Of a stretch of 64,000 nucleotides of DNA, positions 57,805-64,000 are shown one piece after another. The DNA is from Isoetes taiwanensis (lineage: Eukaryota > Streptophyta > Lycopodiopsida > Isoetales > Isoetaceae), in the NCBI GenBank assembly GCA_021234155.1, contig JAJEKV010000010.1, forward strand, positions 6,484,871 through 6,548,870, in the 5' to 3' direction. The notes below the pieces were generated by a model. That model was not told the DNA's origin. It was given only the letters and a program-made list of their open reading frames with translations, and searched no databases. The translations under genes were made by a program, and so were the position numbers. Position 1 is the stretch's first letter. Each line of letters begins with the position of its first letter.

Positions 57805-59895
57805 CTTTCTTATTAAAATAGGATGTTGTGGGGAACCGTGCCAGAACGCTGCATGTGCGGATGCATGCGACGTTCCCGTCCCGCTTGATAAAGGCTCCTC
57901 TTGCAAGATGCTAGTTGCCGACATTCAATGGCAATTTAAATTCGATAAGATAATTATGTCCCTCCTTCCTACAAATTTCTCACTCCCTGCAAGTCAATCT
58001 TGAATTTTTGCTCCCTCATCTTGGCGCATCACTAAGTCGTCTGATTCTTGAGCTGGGCCATTTGATTCTTGGGCTGGATGTTCCTTTAGCGGGATTTTTT
58101 ATGAGGTAAACCTCCAGTATTGAATGCTTTATTTTTATTGTCCTCCTGGCAACTAAGGAGGCATACGATTTGGCGATGGTGGCATATGATTGACGCATGG
58201 GAAGTTTCGTTCTGCTTTAGAGCTCCATCTCTTGCTAGGTTTCAGCATTAACGACCCATCTTTACATTCTTGACACAGATTCATCTATTTTTTTCACTCC
58301 TTGGATTAGAAAGACTGGAGCCTGGCAGAGACTTGCATTGCATTTATTAACAGGTCTGTATTGATTTGTTGTTATGCTTAATATTGAGCTGGAAAAACAT
58401 TTAACTAAGAGTTGGTAGCTTCATTTTTCCATATCTAGTGTTTCTAATATAAGACAACTCAACTCAACTGCGGCGTGTGCATTTTGCTTAAGTATCTTTG
58501 AGTACCAGGTGCAAGAGCTCTGTTGTTATAGCATGGAATCATATGCTTGCAAGATCTATATTTTACAATACTTAGACAACTAGCATCCATTCTTAGTACC
58601 TATTTAGTTAGAGATCTAACTGCCACTAGTAACCAGAGATATGTTTGGTTCCAGAAAACTATGCTTGTACCTGTCCGTTTGATGCAATCAAGCTGTGAAC
58701 ATTCATATAAGCATAACAATGATTGGGGGATTCAGGGGGAAATGAATACTATGGTGTACACCATGGTCCTATGCCACTGATGTAAAAGGGAAGTAGGATC
58801 ATAGAGAAAAAGGGTAGAAAATTATCTCCCTTCTCAAGCATGTAAAGGTGTTAGAGATGTTGGTTAGAGGACTAATCAAAAAGGATTTATTTTTCTTTTA
58901 TGGAGGTTTGATTCCCTGTGTCGACAGGATTGGCAACCATTACAAACCATAGGGTATCTGATTACAAATACTGCACGACCAATCATTTTCAAGTGTATTT
59001 AGAGTGATCGCGCGCTAGCCATATGGGAGCCGTAGGACGACCGCATGGGATGTTTGGCGGGACGAGTGATAATAAGCATAAACATTATGCTTCCATACAA
59101 TATAAATGCCTTAGATATATAAAATTGGTTACTTTTCTATGTGAAAGGTGTAGGGCGTACTACGAGTGATAGTAAGGTTCTTACAATTTTGGGCCAGCCT
59201 TTTTCAGAGTATCCATCAAATCCATGGGTGCCAAGGTCAATTCAGTTGGAGGTGCAGAAGAATAGTCATGATTAGAGTAAGTACAATTCAATGTTTCTAT
59301 TTTTCAGTCTTCCATTCTATCATTTCATGCTTCCATTTTTCATTCCATTTCGAGATGCCATTTGAGCAGAGTGCCCATAATTGAAGGTTCGCATGCAGAA
59401 AACTTCATTCTTTAAAGTATGAGGTTTTCAACATTCTTGGCATTTTGAGCTTTCAAAGTGTATTTTTGGAGATGTAGCATGTTCAAAGTACAATAGTTAA
59501 CTGATAGAAGATGATCTATATTTGAAGAGAAGAATATTAGCTACTTCATAATGCTTAAGCATGCTGGTGAAAAGTGCATGTATGTATTGCAGATATCAAT
59601 CGAGAGCTACGTATGTCCTTTATCAAGGGAGAGCTAAGATATCGAGTGTAAGGTTCTTATATTTTTGGGCCAGCCTTCTTCAGAATATACATCATTTCAT
59701 GGCTGCCAACGTCAGGTCAGTTGGACATAAGCAGAGTTTCATTAAATTTGGAATATACAAGACAAGTTGGAATAATTTTTGTATAGTATACCTCATAGGG
59801 TTATGTATTACCTCTATACGTATAGTACGGTTATGTGTATTACAAAAGGTTATGTATACCTGTTGTATACAAACACAACAAGATTACAAGTACTA
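57805..59895 (+). repeat. R repeat copy 7 (R7), non-coding part
   Basis: Starts exactly at the TCTTTCTTATTAAAATAGG block and follows R1b/R2 throughout. The MITE site is empty (GTGAAAAG near 59566). Confidence 0.85.
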
Positions 59896-60216
59896 TTACT
59901 CTTCTGAATCATCGTCACCAGGCGCTCCAGAGATCCTTTCGATCATGAACAATTGATGCCCTCGATTCCATAAAAGGTGGATGATAACATCGAAGGGATC
60001 AGTATGGCGGGCAGGATTGATAGCAATAGTGGTCAGCCCATCTTCAAGCACTATACCTCGCTCGCGGCACTGCGAAAGGTCCTCATGGTTCATCTTGCAA
60101 GTAATGAAATCACGTTCTGGACTAGAATGTGTCAGAGCTAGAGGGAGGTCAATGTTGATGGACGCGACAATTTGATGCATAGTTATACCTACCAAAATTA
60201 TTGATGGTATATACAT
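59896..60216 (-). CDS. ORF A, intact copy 3
   Basis: 106 residues from ATG 60216, the same frame and length as 4217-4534 with one extra residue. It keeps DFITCKM, LSQCRERGIVLED, FDVIIHLLW and the acidic GDDDSEE end. Its divergent partner B is broken in this copy, the reverse of the situation at 10.5-11.2 kb. Confidence 0.68.
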   Translation of the reverse strand: MYIPSIILVGITMHQIVASINIDLPLALTHSSPERDFITCKMNHEDLSQCRERGIVLEDGLTTIAINPARHTDPFDVIIHLLWNRGHQLFMIERISGAPGDDDSEE

Positions 60217-60314
60217 AGAAATTATTGGACGTGATATGACATATCATATATATACTACGTATGATACTCGTATATACCCAATAATGTTGCTGCAGTGGAC
60301 ATCAATAATTGTAT

Positions 60315-60610
60315 AGGTATAAGTGCAGCTACATTATATGGCATAATCTCGATGTCCTGCTAGAGGTCTTAAGAGGTCGCAATTACCTCCTCGTGTTGAA
60401 TACCTCGACTCCATTACTTGCTCTATGAGCTTCAAAGATTTATATGCATGCAAGCAAAGAGGTATCATCCTTGATCCCTGGCTGGATGGTATAGCAGAGG
60501 GTCGAGAGAGAGATTCCCCGGGCGAGTACCGTATTGTTATCCATCTTGTTTGGGTTCCAGAGCGCGACACTTATGAGCTTGATAATATCACCAATGTCTA
60601 TAATCTATGA
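60315..60610 (+). pseudogene. ORF B, broken copy 3
   Basis: The start codon is ATA instead of ATG and about 17 bases are deleted near 60345, shifting the N-terminal frame. The core from SITCSMSFKDL to RIVIHLVWVPE remains open. Confidence 0.7.
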
Positions 60611-60839
60611 ATCTTGTATACTATAAGAGTATTATGCATGATGAGTAAATAAATATATGCTATAACTGTATTATGCAAAGTATTATGCATGATGAGTAAA
60701 TAAATATATGCTATAACTGTATTATGCAATTATTAAAGATGTAAGCATTTATAAGTGATCTAAGTTATAGTAATGTACAAGATCTAATGTATTAAGATCA
60801 ATAAGATATATATAGTAACAGTACAAGATCCCATGTATT

Positions 60840-61571
60840 AAGATGAATGTGCTATATCTTTCCACATGTCTACAATATATATTTTAAAATTTGGACAGTT
60901 TTTAGCCTCCTGCCATTGGCATCCCAAGCATAATGAATAGCATCTGAATTTTTGTACCTTTAAGGATCGAAAGGATTAGGCCGTCAATGCTTAGTTAAGC
61001 AGTGTGTAGTCCCCTCCAGTAGGCTTCACCATATAAATATGGCCAAAATTTGTAGATTCTGGATCAAGAACAGCATATTCCTATGCATATCCTACCAAGT
61101 GGCAGTGTCATCATCTCCAAGTCTGACTAGAACAAACATACCCTTTGTCACATATACGTGAGGATCAAACTGTTCAAAAGGCATCACTGGATGCCCATCT
61201 AAAGGGCCACAATTAGAAGGTAAAGGTCGCCTAACCAAGGCAGATACATCAATCTCTGGAACAAATGCAACTTGTTCTGGAGGAGCTTGTCTTGTTTTGG
61301 CCAAAGTGCATCGTTTTGAGGACATCCTGGAGCAACATCCTCCAAAGAGATAAGAAGCTGGCTCCAATACTCATGTATTGCCTTGCAAACAAGCTAGTTT
61401 CTTGCTTGATTCTTACATATGTCCTTCCATAAGGAGATGTACTTGATGCTATCCTTTAACCCAGGAAGATCTTTCAATGTTGTTCTAGGAGGAATATTTT
61501 GTGGCACACCACTTGGCAGCATTGGCTGACCATGTTCATCCTCTTTCTATATTCTAACTCCTGGAGAATCT
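60840..61571 (-). pseudogene. DUF7869-like protein, C-terminal fragment (copy 3)
   Basis: Several short frames spread over the C-terminal half (APPEQVAFVPEIDVSAL, GDDDTATW, GGDYT). They contain multiple frameshifts and small deletions. It breaks off at 61571 (...GGAGAATCTT), where unrelated sequence begins. Confidence 0.65.
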
Positions 61572-62000
61572 TAAGTTGAAAACTTTGCAAGAGGCTGGCG
61601 GGCGGGCAAATTCAAAATTCAAAAATTTAGGGAGGCAGATGGGCGGGCAAATTTCAAAATTTTGCGGGCCAATTTTGAAGTTTTTGCGGGCGGTTATCAA
61701 TTTTTTTCTGGCATTTATCTTTTCTTTTGTGCCACTTTTCATTTCTTACTTTTTCGCCTTCCGCGTTCCGCCAACGCCTAGCGCCCTCAGCTTTCTCTCT
61801 CCTATCCAACCGCATTCTCTCTCTAGCACCTTTTGATCCAGGGGTGGCCAGGAAAAAAGTGGAGTAGCAAGTATACGGAGTAGCATTTATATGCTATATG
61901 AAATACAATGGCGCAATCTTCGCTTCAAATTCGGGAGCCAGGCTCAGATTAGTCAGGATCTTGTTTCTATTTTTATCCTTTTAGAGTAGCACATATAGTT
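61572..62000. other. Unassigned segment
   Basis: Begins with G/C-rich GGCGGGCGGGCAAATT repeats (61605-61690). I recognise no gene; the short open frames look non-coding. Confidence 0.4.
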
Positions 62001-62006
62001 AACTAT

Positions 62007-62226
62007 AATGGCACGGACGCGCCATTTCTATATCATGTAGTGCGTGGGCAAGCCAAAGCCACCCCTCCGTATGAAAATGGCGCGGCCGCGGCATTTCGGA
62101 AAAGTTATAGTATAATTAGATGTATCTATATGAAATGGCACAACTGCGCCATTTCCAGAATGTCGAGGTGCATGTCTCCGTCTGGTGTAATCAGATGCAC
62201 GGCTAGGAAATAGCGCAGCTGCGCCG
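62007..62226. repeat. Four spaced GC palindromes, AAATGGCGC...GCGCCATTT type
   Basis: Centres near 62017 (AATGGCACG-GA-CGCGCCATT), 62086 (AAATGGCGCGGCCGCGGCATTT apart from its end), 62144 (GAAATGGCACA/TGCGCCATTTC with AC between) and 62217 (AAATAGCGCAGCTGCGCCG). Spacing is about 60-75 bp. All share the same arm sequence, so they are copies of one motif and not chance palindromes. Confidence 0.8.
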
Positions 62227-62245
62227 AGCAAAGATCTCATGCAAT

Positions 62246-62683
62246 ATGCCAACACTCATGGACAGCAGATGGCTGCTGGGAGAAATAGCAAAAAAGGGCG
62301 TGAAATCCAAACCAGCCATCAGAGTAACCAAAGGCACAAAGGCAGGAACAGAAGGAGGAGAAGAAGGACAAAGGCAGCCCGATCAAGTGCCGCTTCAGGA
62401 GGACGAGAAGAGGGACGAGCATCATGAGGAGAAGAAGGACGAGTAAGATGAGGAACAACATCATTCTCTTGTGAAGTCCAGTGGAAAGCCAGATTCTGAA
62501 AGAACTGTTAGCGACACCAAACAGGCTACAACACAGACCAAAGTGGTAGCTTCCACAGCGGAGAGTGCACCAGCAAAGAGAAAGAAGGAAACAAAAAGGG
62601 AGACAAGGGCTAGAAAGATGCAAAAAATGGCAGACCTTGAGACGTATGTTCCTTTGCGCCAAGACATATGTAAATGTTGTTAA
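62246..62683 (+). other. Lys/Glu-rich low-complexity open frames
   Basis: Plus-strand frames 62246-62446 (GEEGQRQPDQ...EEKKDE) and 62471-62683 (APAKRKKETKRETRARKMQK) are rich in Lys/Glu/Arg. They could be the decayed C-terminus of the retrotransposon polyprotein whose LTR starts at 62850, but no domain supports this. Confidence 0.3.
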
Positions 62684-62836
62684 ATATTGTTACAACCTAG
62701 AGTAAATTTAATTTTGCTATCGAAACTGATCGCCTTAAATCTTGTATTAGCTAGTAAGTATGTAAATAAATATTTATAAAGTTAATGAAGGATTTCAAGG
62801 TGGGGAGATGCGTGATGCCGAGGACAACATCAGTTC

Positions 62837-62849
62837 AAGGTGGGGAGAA
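62837..62849 (+). other. Polypurine tract of the right-end LTR element
   Basis: AAGGTGGGGAGAA immediately before a TGTGAGC LTR start. A second, near-identical CAAGGTGGGGAGATG lies at ~62799-62813. Confidence 0.75.
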
Positions 62850-64000
62850 TGTGAGCATAATATACACTAGGAATATTCATATACTACCATGTCACATTAC
62901 ATGTTACTGAGATGACATGTGCAAGGGTAGGAGTTGAACAACTCAACACATGCATGCCATGTAAGTAGCTTGCATGTCGAGAGGCGAAAAATGGTGGCCG
63001 CATGACAATACTGTAGGTATGACGGTACATGGCGACCATGAGGGGAATTGGTATATTATACAAATGGTATAATACCACCAATGAACCTTAGATAAATTAT
63101 GTTGGTCACATAATATATCTCCTAGGGGCAAAGACTTCATGTTATTCTAACATGTTAAGTGTGAGCCAAAAGTCCACATGTGTGGCACATGTCTAATTGC
63201 ATATGTCAAGGGGAGAGCACCTCATTCCAAATACCTTTTAAGGTGCTATTTGGCCCCACTTACTATGTGGCAGGGTAAGGCTCCATTTTAGGCATAAACC
63301 CTAAACCCTTTTAGGCTTTTGGGCTAGTAGGCGGTTAGGGACTTTCTAGAGGTCATCAAGCTTTGAAGGGCAGAAGTCAATCTCAGAGCTCGAATGGAGC
63401 TCACATATATAAGGCGCTACCCCAGCAGTGATTTGGGAAATGTATCAGGTTGGCCATAGTTTAGCTTGTCAATCCTAGCTTACCAGTATGATTTAAGCTA
63501 GGAAGCATCTATGTTTTGGTGTGAGATGATCATAGACTGCACTAGCCCTAAAACTTGACTGTCTAAGGAACACTAACCCTTGTATTCCTTAAGATTAGAG
63601 ATGATGTATTAGATTTGTTGTTCTATTAAGATAGATGATTATGGTATGATACTCTGTTTTGCACCTCTTGTGTATGGGGGTAAAGGGGGTACAGACATAA
63701 GAGCCATGTGGAGTATGATCCTAGCAGTTAGACCTCTGTAATTCCCATTACAATGCGCTATGCATAGAGAGCCTGCATATATGATCGTGGGCCCAGGGAT
63801 TTAGCTAGCTTAGAATAGGGGACTTGTTCCGATTGCAAAGGAATCCAGGGTGTGCATTATCTACTAGGGGTCCATAGCAAGCTAGGCCTAATACTAAGGG
63901 CATTGTATGGGTTTGACCCCTCCTAGATGTTGTGTCACCTCGGTGAGGTTAGATCGAGTACAAGCGGGGATGACCTCGTCTCTCTAGCTATCTGCAGCAA
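62850..64000 (+). mobile_element. LTR of a retrotransposon, running off the window
   Basis: Starts TGTGAGCATAATATAC after a polypurine tract. At 63406-63412 a TATATAA box lies in CTCACATATATAAGGCGC, the likely U3 promoter. No LTR end (..CA) with a repeat of the start is visible, so the LTR exceeds 1.15 kb. No coding sequence inside. It would be the 3' LTR of an element whose body has been replaced or lies degraded in 61.6-62.8 kb. Confidence 0.65.

Overview
Eukaryotic nuclear DNA from a land plant, most likely a large, repeat-rich genome. A fern, lycophyte or bryophyte is my guess rather than a flowering plant, with low confidence. The evidence is GT-AG introns, TATA-box promoters, a plant natriuretic-peptide/EG45-like gene family, plant-type Ty3 retrotransposons, LINEs, a Helitron and a hAT-type MITE. 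Almost nothing is single-copy host gene; most of the window is nested mobile DNA in various stages of decay.

Left third (1-29 kb): a segmental array. The unit is a small secreted EG45/PNP-like gene (copies at 7.3, 12.7 and 24.4 kb; only the 24.4-kb copy keeps promoter, signal peptide and both exons) followed by a ~4-kb repeat that I call R. Complete R copies end in a head-to-head pair of ~100-residue ORFs (A on minus, B on plus, 96 bp apart) and then a decayed minus-strand gene with a DUF7869-like domain. A and B are homologous to each other. A third relative (C) lies antisense inside the large LTR element at 37 kb. The array is punctuated by a 583-bp hAT-type MITE (3295-3877, 8-bp target duplication) and a Ty3 chromovirus with both LTRs (14340-19892, TSD GCATG).

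Middle (27-46.5 kb): a ~1.9-kb inversion (about 27243-29140) has one breakpoint in R and one in a LINE. That LINE continues to 30272, is interrupted by an 11.1-kb Ty3/Athila-Tat-like retrotransposon (30273-41361, LTRs of 594 bp each, TSD CAGCT), and resumes at 41367. It ends at a (CT)n tract where a second LINE of the same family begins (42.7-46.5 kb).

Right third (46.5-64 kb): another R-associated segment is split by a precise Helitron (46712-55252; TC...hairpin...CTAG, inserted between A and T). The Helitron carries co-oriented pieces of a protein kinase, a J-domain protein and a B3-domain transcription factor. Only 32 bp beyond the Helitron lies a block (55285-57804) with an intact minus-strand gene for a single-tyrosine HUH (Rep-like) endonuclease. 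It has 16-bp direct repeats and strong hairpins and looks like a small rolling-circle transposon (replitron-like). R then resumes (57.8-61.6 kb) with an intact A. A stretch with regularly spaced GC-rich palindromes (62.0-62.2 kb) follows, and the window ends inside an LTR (from 62850) preceded by a polypurine tract.

The most notable items are the HUH/Rep gene and its block, the A/B/C small-protein family carried by unrelated mobile elements, the Helitron with captured gene pieces, and the readable inversion.
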